Of a DNA stretch of 64,000 bases, positions 44,056-55,269 are shown in pieces. The stretch covers positions 31,809,345 to 31,873,344 of the forward strand of contig OW203769.1 of assembly GCA_934045905.1 (NCBI GenBank). The letters are read 5' to 3'. Below the pieces are notes generated by a model. It had not been told where the DNA came from. It was given only the letters and a program-made list of their open reading frames with translations, and searched no databases. Source of the stretch: Leuctra nigra. Lineage: Eukaryota > Arthropoda > Insecta > Plecoptera > Leuctridae. Within the stretch, counting starts at the first letter, position 1. Each line of letters starts with the position of its first letter. The translations under genes were made by a program, and so were the position numbers.

Positions 44056-44342
44056 ACGAAATCTTGCCGGGAAATTTCAAATTGGAGCAGGATGGAGATT
44101 CGGTTCGCGAGCATGTAAAGCCGGTTCGGTTCTGGTTTCGAACCGGTTCGCTCAACCCTAGTCTGAACCTTTGGACACAGCGATGCATCAGCATCTCTAG
44201 CGGATCCCCGCCAAGACAATCTTGTCAGGTTCATACTCTACTTCCCACAGACAGTCACGTGTCATGGCAAGATGGACGTCGGCCAACCCCAACACACGCG
44301 TCATCAGTCAGGATCAAGACACTGCAGTCGGGGCGCCAGATG

Positions 44343-44423
44343 GATTGCTCTGTTAGGCCGAGAAAGACGTCATTGCAAGGTGAGCGCGCAATTATGTCTT
44401 TCTCGGCCTAGCAGAACAACTGC
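44343..44423. repeat. foldback repeat family D, copy 2
   Basis: TGTTAGGCCGAGAAAGACGT at the left pairs with GTCTTTCTCGGCCTAGCAGA at the right. It has the same core as 630-713. Confidence 0.6.
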
Positions 44424-44485
44424 GCGCCCCATCACACATGATTCTACAACACATGGACATTGCACGACATAGGACAATTTAAAAC

Positions 44486-47434
44486 TTAGTCCAGGATCAA
44501 AACGTATTCCCGTGGAGCTTTTAGTTAGATATGTGGGCACCATGAAATTATTGTTCCTTGGGTCCTAGAGTGTCTAAATCGCGTTGGTGCCAAAGCCGAA
44601 TACGCGTCGGGGGTTGCAGGGGGGTGGCGGGGGTGGAAAATCATTTATAATTATTTGTATCCAAACGGTTAGAGATACAGAAATTTTGTAAGAAAATAAA
44701 AGTTGCGTAATAATATAAGGAAGAAAACATCTTCTTACAACTTTCTCACCAGATGAATATTTTGGGTTCTATTTCCCAAAAAGCAGATATTTTTCAAAAA
44801 TTATCAATTTAAGTATTAATTTCAATTAACACTGATAATTTCGCACTGCACGATTGATTTATTAAGTTCTATACACTATATATACATGCTTATTAATTGT
44901 CAAGTGTTTTATGTATCATAGTTGGTCAGTAAGTAACAAAAATATCCGACCGCGCAGCTGTCCCGCGCCCTTGGTCCGCCTATAGCCCAGCCATATGCAT
45001 AACCCAGGCATTGCATTCATTCAGCGACTCTTGTGACTTAATATTACGCCAAAACAAGTAAGTTAACTATAATTTCTTGATTATTAATATAATCATGCTG
45101 TATTCATACTCTTCCCCCACCCCACTTTAAGCGATTCGTCATTATTCAAAGGGATATTCCTTGTCAGAGCATTTACACAGAGTTTAAATCAAGTTTATAA
45201 AAGTCTGCGCTTGCATCATGCTTCTTTGCTGTTGGATTTTTATAATTTTACACACACATTTAAACATTTGTACTAATGCGATAATGGCGGCAGGTGTAAC
45301 TGCTATAGTGATAACGTGCTAATTAGTAACTATTGGAAAATATCTATTAATTATTTTACAATTTCCAAACATTCAGTGTGGTCTATGAGTAGTTTTGTTG
45401 TAGGTACATAGGCCATCATAAAACACCTCGTGATAATTGTATTCTCTTTGGCCTATGTTGAGGACATTGCAGGTAGCCCGGGATACTAAAATAAAAATAA
45501 CGATTAACAGTGATAAGGGATTTTACCCGGGGCAGTGATAGTAAATAGGGTTCATAAAGCCTAGTCATACAACAATGTCTGAGCTGAGGACTTGAGGATG
45601 TTGATTGGGAAGGAGGCAGTCATGGCCTATTAGTAGGGAACCTTCCCTTCATTCTCCATTGTACCGAGAACATCCACGACCTTGTTCTCAGTCAGGAAAG
45701 GCGTCTCCAGGGGGTCTATTCTCGAATCAAAACCGCATGCGCATGTTCGACTATGCGAAATTAAATGAAATCTTTTATTTTGTCAATGATAAAGTAACTG
45801 AATCCATTGTGCAGTGGCGCAATAGTCGAATGATTGGACGGTTCCCTACTATATGTCACTGCCGCCTCCTTCCCACCTTACACACTTATACATACAGGGA
45901 GGGGGCATAGTCCTGGTTTTTCGACAGGATATCATTGGACTCAATTAAATCTGTATCAGAAATTTAAATGTCGTGGACCAGCATGACGGGGGGGGGGGGG
46001 GGGGGGGGGGATACCCCCATTGTTTTCTTTTGATCGCATGTCTAGGGACAAAAATAATTGCTATTTGGTCACACATGTAACATGTTAACCATGATACTTT
46101 GGTAAATCCTCCCTCCTCCCAAAGAAATGAATCTAAAACCGCCATTGCCCCCCCCCCCCCCCCAACCAATAGTCCATAAAAAGGTTTCATGAGATCTATT
46201 ATTGATGAAAAATACACTTTCTCGAGTACTAGCAATGGTTTACCATAATAGGTTGAAAAAGAAAATAAATTGTTTTTGTCAGTGTGCCTTTTAGGAGTCA
46301 AAATTTTGAACTTTCTGCCCTTAAATGACCATACCGAGATTTCTAAAAGTCTTATAAGTCTACAAATCTTAAAAGAGACGAAGCGTCTGAGTTGAACGTG
46401 GAAAAGTTAATTAACATTAAGGTCTGGTAGGTAACCAAAATTTTGATTTTTTGAGGGCTTTGACCCTAAAAGTAGGTACTCAGTAAATTGGCATACCAAA
46501 AAATACGTATGTGTTAATTTGGACTTGTTACCGATCCTACTAAGCTTTATTTCAATCGGAGTAGGCCTTTAAACCTTTAGATTGATTGCTAATTTTTATT
46601 AAATTAATTAATAAGTCGGTTAATTAGTATGCGAATGTCAACAAATATGGTTTTACTATAAATATTCATTTTGGATTTGAGTTGCTTTTGATTGATACCC
46701 ATAATTACCAATTTATAATAATATATAATTTATTTTTCTATATTTTATTAATTATGTCAATTATGCCAATTACTCAGAAGGTATTAATGACTCAGCTTGG
46801 GGATATCAATTTTTGGATTTCTCATACTCGAATTAGTAAGGGTACCAATATTCACGTTAGTTTCACTAAACGCACTGATTTTAAACACCATGCCTCACAA
46901 TGGCTGTATACCATAGGTATCAGCTATAGGCGGAGCCAAGGGCGCGGGACCACTGCGCAGTCGGACATTTTTATTACTTACTGACCAACTATGACACATA
47001 GCACACTTGATAATTAATATACGTGTATATGCAGTATATAAAACTTAATAAATCAATCGTTCAGTGCGAAATTATCAGTGTTAATTCAATTTAACACTTA
47101 AACTGATAATTTTTAAAAAATATCTGATTTTTGGGAAATAGAACCCAAAATATTTATCTGGTGAGAAAGTTGTAAGGAGATGTTTTCTTCCTTATATTAT
47201 TACGCAACTTTTATTATTTTACGAAATTTCTGTATCTCTAACCGTTTGGATGCAAATAATTATAAATGATTTTCCACCCCCGCCACTCCCCTGCAACCCC
47301 CTACGCGTATTCGGCTTTGGCACCAACGCGATTTAGACACTCTAGGACCCAAGGAACAATAATTTCATGGTGCCCACATATCTAACTAAAAGCTCCACGG
47401 GACTATCATTTTCGACGTTTTGATCCTGGACTAA
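44486..47434. mobile_element. 2.95-kb element with 500-bp terminal inverted repeats
   Basis: The ends are TTAGTCCAGGATCAAAACGT and its exact inverse. The left arm (44486-44985) and right arm (46924-47434) are almost identical over their length. The 1.9-kb interior (44986-46923) shows no transposase; it includes a smaller inverted repeat (45608-45643 against 45839-45877), a G run (45986-46009) and a C run (46148-46163). No target-site duplication is clear. The arm length resembles Mutator-like or foldback elements, but the class is unknown. Confidence 0.75.
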
Positions 47435-47467
47435 CTAGTAAAAAATGAAAAATCTCGTATTTTCAAA

Positions 47468-47915
47468 ATATTAATTGAGCGAGCGACTCCTTTTGACTCG
47501 GACCTCTGTTTTTTTGTTTTTGTTTTTGTCTGTTAATTGGAGCAATGGAAATCGCACCGTTTCACTGATCGATCTGAAATTTTGCACACGTAGAGACAAC
47601 CTTTTCTGTTTGCTGACCATATTTTTTTTGGAAATCCATTGATTGGTTAAAATTTAAATAAAAATCTCCTGATAGGTTGAAAAAAGAATATGGTCTTCGA
47701 CAAATGTGATCAAACTCATATTTTGCATGGTCTTTAAAAATTTTCAGCCAAATCCAATATTATAGAAATTGTTGGAGATTTTCATACAAGTCTGTGACGA
47801 AATTGAAGAATTATTGGCTTAATAAAGGACATTTTCGATAGACATAATTTCGGTTCGAGGTGTTGCGCGTATCCCGCTCATCAACGCGTTACACATTAGA
47901 GTGCTGAATAATGCT
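47468..47915 (+). mobile_element. dispersed repeat K, copy 2
   Basis: It starts AATTGAGCGAGCGACTCC and ends GCTCATCAACGCGTTACAC, with GATCTGAAATTTTGCACACG inside. It lies directly against the 2.95-kb element. The CTAG terminus seen in two other copies is not preserved here. Confidence 0.5.
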
Positions 47916-47998
47916 TGTTTCCCACAGAGAATGACGATCACCGGGTTACAACCCCATGACTCATGAGGTCACGCGCAAGGAATGCAGTGCGCCGCATC

Positions 47999-48535
47999 TC
48001 TCAATCACTCTGCTGACGCAACAGTTGCGCGAAGAAGCTGGCTCCAGAGGCGACATGATCACTTCTTTCAATCACTGTGCTGACGCAACAGTTGCGCGAA
48101 GAAGCTGGCTCCAGAGGCGACATGATCACTTCTTTCAATCACTGTGCTGACGCAACAGTTGCGCGAAGAAGCTGGCTCCAGAGGCGACATGATCACTTCT
48201 TTCAATCACTGTGCTGACGCAACAGTTGCGCGAAGAAGCTGGCTCCATGAGGCGACATGATCACTTCTTTCAATCATTGTGCTGACGCAACAGTTGCGCG
48301 AAGAAGCTGGCTCCAGAGGCGACATGATCACTTCTTTCAATCACTGTGCTGACGCAACAGTTGCGCGAAGAAGCTGGCTCCAGAGGCGACATGATCACTT
48401 CTTTCAATCACTGTGCTGACGCAACAGTTGCGCGAAGAAGCTGGCTCCATGAGGCGACATGATCACTTCTTTCAATCATTGTGCTGACGCAACAGTTGCG
48501 CGAAGAAGCTGGCTCCAGAGGCGACATGATCAGCA
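47999..48535. repeat. 67-bp minisatellite, 8 units
   Basis: The unit reads TCAATCACTGTGCTGACGCA ACAGTTGCGCGAAGAAGCTG GCTCCAGAGGCGACATGATC ACTTCTT. Two units have TGAGG in place of GAGG and are 68 bp (ending near 48269 and 48471). They are followed by CAATCATTG, so a four-unit block appears duplicated. CGCAACAGTTGCG is an odd palindrome in every unit. Confidence 0.9.
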
Positions 48536-48765
48536 AGATAGCGCGCAATTAGGCCGAGAGATAACGCAGTGTATTAATCATCATATCTTGACAAACACAA
48601 GTGTTACTCCGGTGTCTGCAATTAGTTCATTGCCAATAGCGAAAATGTTTGGGAAACTATTCAGACATTAGGTGGTCTATAAACATGATGATTCTGCAAC
48701 AGGGGAAATGGCAACGGATGAATGATTATGATGATGATAGGTAAGAGGTGGTCGTGACCTATTAG

Positions 48766-49152
48766 CAAGGGCGTATCCAGGATAAAATTTTGGGGGCCGG
48801 ACACTAGTATTTTGAAAAATCACAGGAAAGGGGTTTTGGGGTCGGCGCCCCCGAGAAAATGTTGGATCAAGGTCATTCATTAAGATGCAAATTTTAAACA
48901 CAGTGTATAGCTATTTTGGGGAATTATAAATTACAAAATATCAAAAAATTGGTTGCGATGTGCAAGTCCGAGTCACATAGCCACGGAATTTTTTTTGAAT
49001 TTTACCTAATTCTAATCATTTTGGAAAGATTATGACATGATCTTTCTATTTTTAAGTCTATTTTTTCACATATTATTTTTAATGTGCTTAGTTTCTTAGA
49101 TAAAACCCTGATTTCGGGGAGGGGGGGGGGAGGTTCCCTGAATTCGCCCTTG
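48766..49152. mobile_element. hAT-like element, 387 bp
   Basis: The flanks are CCTATTAG (48758-48765) and GCTATTAG (49153-49160), a 7/8 match. The ends are CAAGGGCGTATCCAGG and a 14/16 inverse. G-rich subterminal blocks (GGGGTTTTGGGGTCGG and a G run at about 49117-49132) lie inside. It is non-coding. Confidence 0.65.
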
Positions 49153-49610
49153 GCTATTAGGCTATTACTAATGTGTTATAAGTGGACCCTTTCCAACATC
49201 TTTCTCATGACTGAGGAAAACCTTAGTCAGGCTCAGGCAAGACCAGGGGTCAGCCCCCCCCCCCTCCCCCCTAGCCAACCGCCCGCGCAAAGTGTAATAA
49301 TAATGTGTGGAATAATGTCAGCCATATGCAATCGGTGAGCAATTCAGACTCTCAATGCGTAGGCGTCGTTTTCGCTCAGACATTACAGACAACGCGGCGG
49401 GTGACAGAAATCTGCAACGTCGGCAGGACGTCAAAGAAGTTCAAACATTTCACATTGATCAATTTTCTAACATTTCAAAAGTACGTGTCAAAGTTATTTC
49501 GCTATGAAAATCGCATAAATTTGCATCAAGTTTCATTCTATCTGATAATTAAATTACATATAAAAAATTACAATAAACCAAAAGATTTCAATATAGCAAT
49601 CTAATCTGAC

Positions 49611-50007
49611 CATGGGCGCCCGCAGGGGGGGGGGGGATTACCCCCACCCCCTGGATGTCAGGAAAACATAAAAATTGTATGGGGTTTAACGTAAAGTATC
49701 ATTTTGTAATCAAAAGAACTAAAGAAAAATTGGTTTCACAGTGTAAAAAATCCAAAAAATGCCCTGCGGGGCAGTTTTGAACATGTCCCCCACCACCCCA
49801 AAGTGCAATAATTAAAAAATATTGAATATTTCAACAAAATACACCTCAAAACGTCTCAAAATTGATTTCAAAGTGTCCGAAAACCAAAAAACGCCCTGCG
49901 GGCAGGGTGGGGGGCGCACCCCCCACACCCCCCTTAAACTTGTAAAATATTGTTTTCCTTAACCTGCAGGCTGCCCCCACCTGTTAGAAATCCTGTGGGC
50001 GCCCATG
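49611..50007. mobile_element. hAT element with perfect 8-bp duplication, G/C-run subterminals
   Basis: It is flanked by AATCTGAC on both sides (49603-49610 and 50008-50015). The ends are CATGGGCGCCCGCAGG and a one-mismatch inverse. Next to the left end is a run of 11 G. GCCCTGCGGG words repeat within. It is 397 bp and non-coding. Confidence 0.85.
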
Positions 50008-50699
50008 AATCTGACGGCACAGCTAACCAAAATCTAGTTGGCAGGTGCTTTCAGTAAATAAGTATGGTAATCTATATCTTCTGATATTATACCCTACATT
50101 TTATTTGATACTGTTTCTGTATTTTATGTTATCAACCTTCTTTCACAAATTGTACGTCCCGCAGCAAAATAAACAAGATTGAGGTACGTTACCTAGCAAC
50201 CAATGTGACGCAACTACCCTATTATACAGATTTTGTTATTTCGGCCTTCAGTTGAGAGGACATCCCCATTCTGTAACTCTTCTTGCATCGATATCATTTC
50301 ATCGCCATGTTATTCTTATGACAGTGAGACGTTGTCACGTGAAATCCCCTGTGAAATGAGTTACAGAATCCCCACCGGGCCGTATGACGTCACTCGACTA
50401 GCTCCACGACACAACGCTGTGTTTATGCACTAATTGAAGCAGCTCATTACCAGCCATTCATATTCACTGCAATTAGCATATCTTCCAGGAGTAATGCGTA
50501 TGAGCCATGAGAGCTTTCCTGGGTAGTTCTATTCTTAGTTCAAATTGTTCAAAACTGAAGGGAAATAAATTCAATCATTTATGGATACATACATTATTCT
50601 ATTTTAGTAACATTTGCTCGAAAACTACGTGTAAAACTATAACACAACATTTGATGTATACGTTTGCATTTCGGTGTTCATTAAACTGTTATGTTTATA

Positions 50700-50884
50700 T
50701 ACACTTGAACAAATAATAATCGGTATTCCAAAGAAGGATTTGCTGATGAAGGTTTGATCATCCCATGAAGTCTATGCTAACGCGTCATCTAACTGATTTA
50801 ATTGATATTAATTAAGGTACCTCACCAGCAAATTCGTGTCGTTCAATCCAGTTTGTACTTTGTCCTTCCAAGTGTACACTTGGC
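50700..50884. mobile_element. related copy of the 32237 MITE
   Basis: The ends TACACTTGAACAAATAATAA and TTCCAAGTGTACA are inverted. The interior shares TTTGATCATCCCATGAAGTC and the GCTAACGC line with the element at 32237. It is diverged. Confidence 0.55.
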
Positions 50885-51254
50885 ACAACTAAAATTGATC
50901 GCTCAATAAATCTGATTGACTGAATGTAAGATCGCACCATCAGAAGTGAGTCTAAGCGATCTCCTTGTCTCACTCTAGTAGGTGACCTCACATTTCAACG
51001 ATAATAATAACAAGCTTTGATTGGTTATGGGTAGAGATGTAAAGTTACCGGTAACATTGAAATTGGTAATATTACCGGTAACATTACCGAGCACGGTAAT
51101 ATTGAATTTTCTGGGCAGTTTTAACTATATGGCGTAAGAAAATTAATGAATGTGAATTAATTAATTTTTTCATATTACTTAGTTTACATTTGTGTATTTA
51201 CTATTTATTGATTGAGGATCTAGGTATACATCTCAATTTTACAATAGCGATTTT

Positions 51255-52402
51255 AATTGAGCGAGCGTAAAAAGCGACTCCATTTTGCACTTTTGGACAC
51301 TTTCTGTTTTTTTGTGTTTGTTTGTTTGGCCCGACGCCAAACATTAAACGAGGTCTCATTCTTTTCCGATCGAACTAAAATTTTTGCATAGTACATACAA
51401 ATTCATTCTAGCTTAATCGTGTATAGTTTTTGTGAGCTTACCTCGATTGGAGTAAAAATGAAAATATCTCACGATTGGTCAAAAATCAAAATGGTGCGAT
51501 TAAGTTCAAATTTTGCCTGGACATTAAGACTACTACCTACCATTTTCTCTTATTTTATAAGTTTTCAGCCTAATCGGTAGAGAACGTGTATACTCATTTG
51601 ATATTTAAATAGAATGCCAGAAGGTATTTTATTGTCATTTAATTTCCTGTGCAACTTACATCTGTTTTTCTTTATGGATCATAGTGATGGCTATTCTCAT
51701 TTTCAATGAAGTCGTGTAATTTTATTTTGATCGTATTTCAATTCCTATGGATGTATTCGCACAATCAAGATCAGCTCTGCACTCTAGTGGTGGAGATGTG
51801 GTACTAGAGGAAAGGGTTCAACATTCATTTCTCCATAAGGAACCTGTAGAGTTTGGATACCTCTACCTCATACACTATTAAACATAGAACCCTGAAAAAA
51901 GTAACGAGTATAGAAAAGATTATGCTTTATCGATCTGTCACCTCAGAATTTTTCTCCGAGGTTAAATTGCAGCGTAATAATCATGCAAACATGAAATGCA
52001 GCAGCCAATCAGAGTACAGGAAATGGTTCAACAGACCAATCAGGCTACAGTATAAGCCGTATTAGCTTCATACGGAAAGTTATTTTATAATTATTTAGAC
52101 ACAATAAATGCATTTTTGAGGTGACAGATCGAATAAGCATAATCTTTTCTATACTACTTACAATTTTTATGGTTTTATGTTTAATAGTGTATGATGTAGA
52201 GGTATCCAAACTCTACAGGTTCCTTATGGATAATTGAATGTTGAACCCTTTCCTCTAGTACCACATCTCTACCACTAGAGTGCAGAACTGACCTTGGTTG
52301 TGCGAATATGTTTTCTTTGCATTACGATATTCCGGTTGGATGGAGATGTTGCGCGTTTGGGTGCTCGCTCATTAGCGCGTTATACACCGAGCGTTTTCCT
52401 AG
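51255..52402 (+). mobile_element. dispersed repeat K, copy 3 (split)
   Basis: It begins TTAATTGAGCGAGCG and GATCGAACTAAAATTTTTGC. It resumes after the foldback and ends GCTCGCTCATTAGCGCGTTA then CGAGCGTTTTCCTAG followed by T. The end matches copy 1 at 4425, CTAG included. Confidence 0.5.
51754..52307. mobile_element. foldback element family H
   Basis: ATTCGCACAATCAAGATCAG at the left has its near inverse at the right, ending TTGTGCGAAT. The arms extend about 200 bp each (for example CTACAGGTTCCTTATGG against CCATAAGGAACCTGTAG). It is nested inside repeat K copy 3. Confidence 0.75.
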
Positions 52403-53518
52403 TTATTTCTGCTTAAATAAAGACTTCGAGTCGAGGTAAATTTTCATTAAATGTTGGGATGGGCATGAATCATGATTAACAATTACGAAATTAAACATCA
52501 TGCTTTTACAGTCGCAGTGAAATATCCTGCAATCAAAGAGCGAACTCTGAAAGACCCTTCCTTCAAAATAATTAGGTAGTATATTATGTAAAAGAAAGTA
52601 AATTTAAAAAAAATAAGTAGCCAACGTGGAAAATATTACATTTGATAATGTTTAGATGTCGGTACCTACAGTATAACTTGTTGATTTATAAAAATATAAT
52701 CAAATCTCTATACATCCTCTTTTTACACTGTGGTGTACTGTGGCAAAATTTGAACACTTCCATTATTTTTTTTTCTCTAAAATTACCGAAAGTTACAATG
52801 TTACCAACGATGGGGGTAATATTACCGTAATATTACCGTTACCGGTAATATTACCGGTAATATTACCGGTGTTCACATCTCTAGTTATGGGACATGACCA
52901 GCAGTCATTCAAATTTGATCAACGATCAATTTTAGTTGTGCCGAGTGTATGTAAATTAGTAACACACAATAACATCCAGTCGGAGAGGGTTTTCTACACC
53001 ATACATTTAGGAGAAACAATGTTTAAATTACAAATGTTGGTGAATTCATTTTCGTTTTCCTTCTTAGTTTGGATTTGTTCAAATAAAAAACCAATTTTCT
53101 TACACAAACTATATTTTTATTATCTTAATACTTCAGTCAATTTCTGTGACCTTCATCAGCAGGAGAATTATCGAAAACAATTACATTTCTGACATAACAT
53201 AGAAAAATTGAAAAGCAAAAAAGACAAATTTAGAAATTCCATTGCGCCTACGAAAGTGTCAAAGTTGGCCTAAAATTATACCAATTAGATTTCATTATAG
53301 GTTTAAATCCAAATTATATATAGGAATAGCGACAATTCTAAGGGTGGGGGGGGGGGGGGGGGGCATAGCTCTAAAAGGCTTTCCACACCGATGCGAGATT
53401 TTCCGTTTTCAGATCCTGCCGGCCAAAAAGCCAAGTCGAAAGGGCCCATTGAGATCGGACTCGGCTGCATGGTGCGACCGTCCCACTAGATGCATTATTA
53501 GCTGATGACATGTCAGAG

Positions 53519-53976
53519 TAGGGATGGAGCGAACTTGGATTTTGATATCGACTATCGATATCATTTATATATCGATATATTGAAATATCGAAATATCGAT
53601 ATATTGAAATATCGAAATATCGATATATCGATATATTTAAATATCGAAATATCGAAATATTGATATAAGGAAATAATTTATTTAGATGTATAGGTATGGA
53701 AATATTGATATATCGCATGAATGTATTAAATTGCTCCTAAAACTGATACGAATTTCAAAAGAAAATGTAAAAAGAAATAACACAGCCGTTTCAAAATATA
53801 GGGTCACCGGCCAGATAAGAAAGAAAATGTGAATAGTCTGAGAAATTGTCCATAAATCTGGTAAACGCTGCACTGCAAATATGAATTATTTTGCCATAGT
53901 AGGTATAAACTTCAATTAAGAACATAATTGTATCATGCGGTAAGGCTTCAATATATCGATATTTTCTCCATCCCTA
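53519..53976. mobile_element. hAT element with ATCGATAT-type arrays, copy 2
   Basis: It is flanked by TGTCAGAG on both sides (53511-53518 and 53977-53984). It has the same ends (TAGGGATGGAG and inverse) and the same core (AACACAGCCGTTTCAAAATA, CGCTGCACTGCAAATATGAA) as 38817-39641. The palindromic array is shorter on the left and almost absent on the right, so array length varies between copies. Confidence 0.9.
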
Positions 53977-54269
53977 TGTCAGAGCCATCTTGATTCCCTA
54001 CTCGTCAAGCGACACGAAACGAAATGTCCGTCGAATGGAAATGCGAAATGGAACTCCACCGAGCGAGTTGTATTGAACTTGACCTGAATCCGAGATAAGT
54101 CCGTAATCAGCTAATTGATTGATAATTAAACTGCCATTCGGCGGGAAGAATTGCGCGAAAACAGCAACGCATTCGTTCCATTTCTATACGAACACGTGCC
54201 TTGATTTGCAGTGGGAATTAGCTGATATTCATTCCAATCAGCAATGAAACCCTGCCACTTGCAGCTTGA

Positions 54270-55260
54270 TTGAACTTCTTTTACCCCAGAAGAGGGGGAC
54301 ATAAATTAAATCGTACATGATGATACATAAAACAGGAATTAAAAATATTGAAAAGTGTAATTTTAAATGTAATTTTCTTTTAGAATAAGACTGCCGTACG
54401 AAATTATAATGTTCATTCAAATAAGAAAGAAAACGAGTGTGGTATCTATTATGAATGTAGGTACAGTTTGGTACAGAACTGACAAAACTGCACAGCAAAT
54501 ATGAACTGATTTGGCGAGACAATAGTGGAATTTGCATCACGGTAAGGGCATCTCAGAGTTAAATTCTTCTTTATGAATGTGATGAAATATTTCAATACAG
54601 CTGATTACTAGCGATTCCGAAGTATCGTATTTATAGCGTGTTTCATGTTTTACTATTAGTAGTGGTTTATAAGTGGTTATTTATCGAGAAGTGTGGACAG
54701 TTTGTTCTAGCAATGGTTCTAGGTATACATAAACAATCACGTCATTTCGGCGGCTGTCATTTGTTGGACGCAATGTCCGTCAAAACACAATATTCATCAG
54801 TTAAAGTGGTTCCATCGTTTCGGCATAGGAATGAGAATTTGCTGTAATTCACACCAAAGATTAATGAAACCATATTACATACAACTAGCAAAAAATATTT
54901 GCCCCATACGGTATGATATAATTAGATATTCTTGATTGAAGATCATCTTTTCCCCCATAAGATAACACAGGGAGACATGAAATCGTCCTGGAAAATTGGC
55001 CTTAAATTGCTCCTAAAACCGCAAGAGGAATGACAAATTATTGAAAATAGTCTCAAATTAAAGATAATAATTTTTAGAATAAGACTGCCGTTTGAAAATA
55101 TGGGGTCACGTACCAAATAAGAAAGAAACTGTGTACAATGTGTAAAATTTACCATAAATCTGGCAACATTGCACTACAAATATGAATTATTTTGGGATAG
55201 TTTAATTGGAACTTCAATTATAAACATATAATTGGAGCACACGGTAAGATATAATTGTTT
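54270..55260. repeat. two decayed relatives of the ATCGATAT hAT core
   Basis: TAAATTGCTCCTAAAACCG, GGGGTCACGTACCAAATAAG, TAAATCTGGCAACATTGC and AAATATGAATTATTTTGGGA (54990-55200) match the core of 38817 and 53519. A weaker match lies at about 54375-54550. Neither has the terminal arrays. Confidence 0.5.
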
Positions 55261-55269
55261 TATGCTGTT

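Larger units (their letters stand above)
51032..52883. mobile_element. hAT element with GGTAATATTACC arrays, 1.85 kb including nested DNA
   Basis: It is flanked by GTTATGGG on both sides (51024-51031 and 52884-52891). The ends are TAGAGATGT and ACATCTCTA. The subterminal blocks are tandem palindromes (GGTAATATTACCGGTAACAT at the left; GGTAATATTACCGGTAATAT at the right). No transposase is seen. The interior contains a copy of repeat K (about 51255-52402), which in turn contains a foldback element (51754-52307). Confidence 0.85.

Noticed and set aside
52740..53192. A 150-codon frame rich in Phe and Val
   Set aside because: It begins in the GGTAATATTACC repeat of a hAT end and has no recognisable domain.
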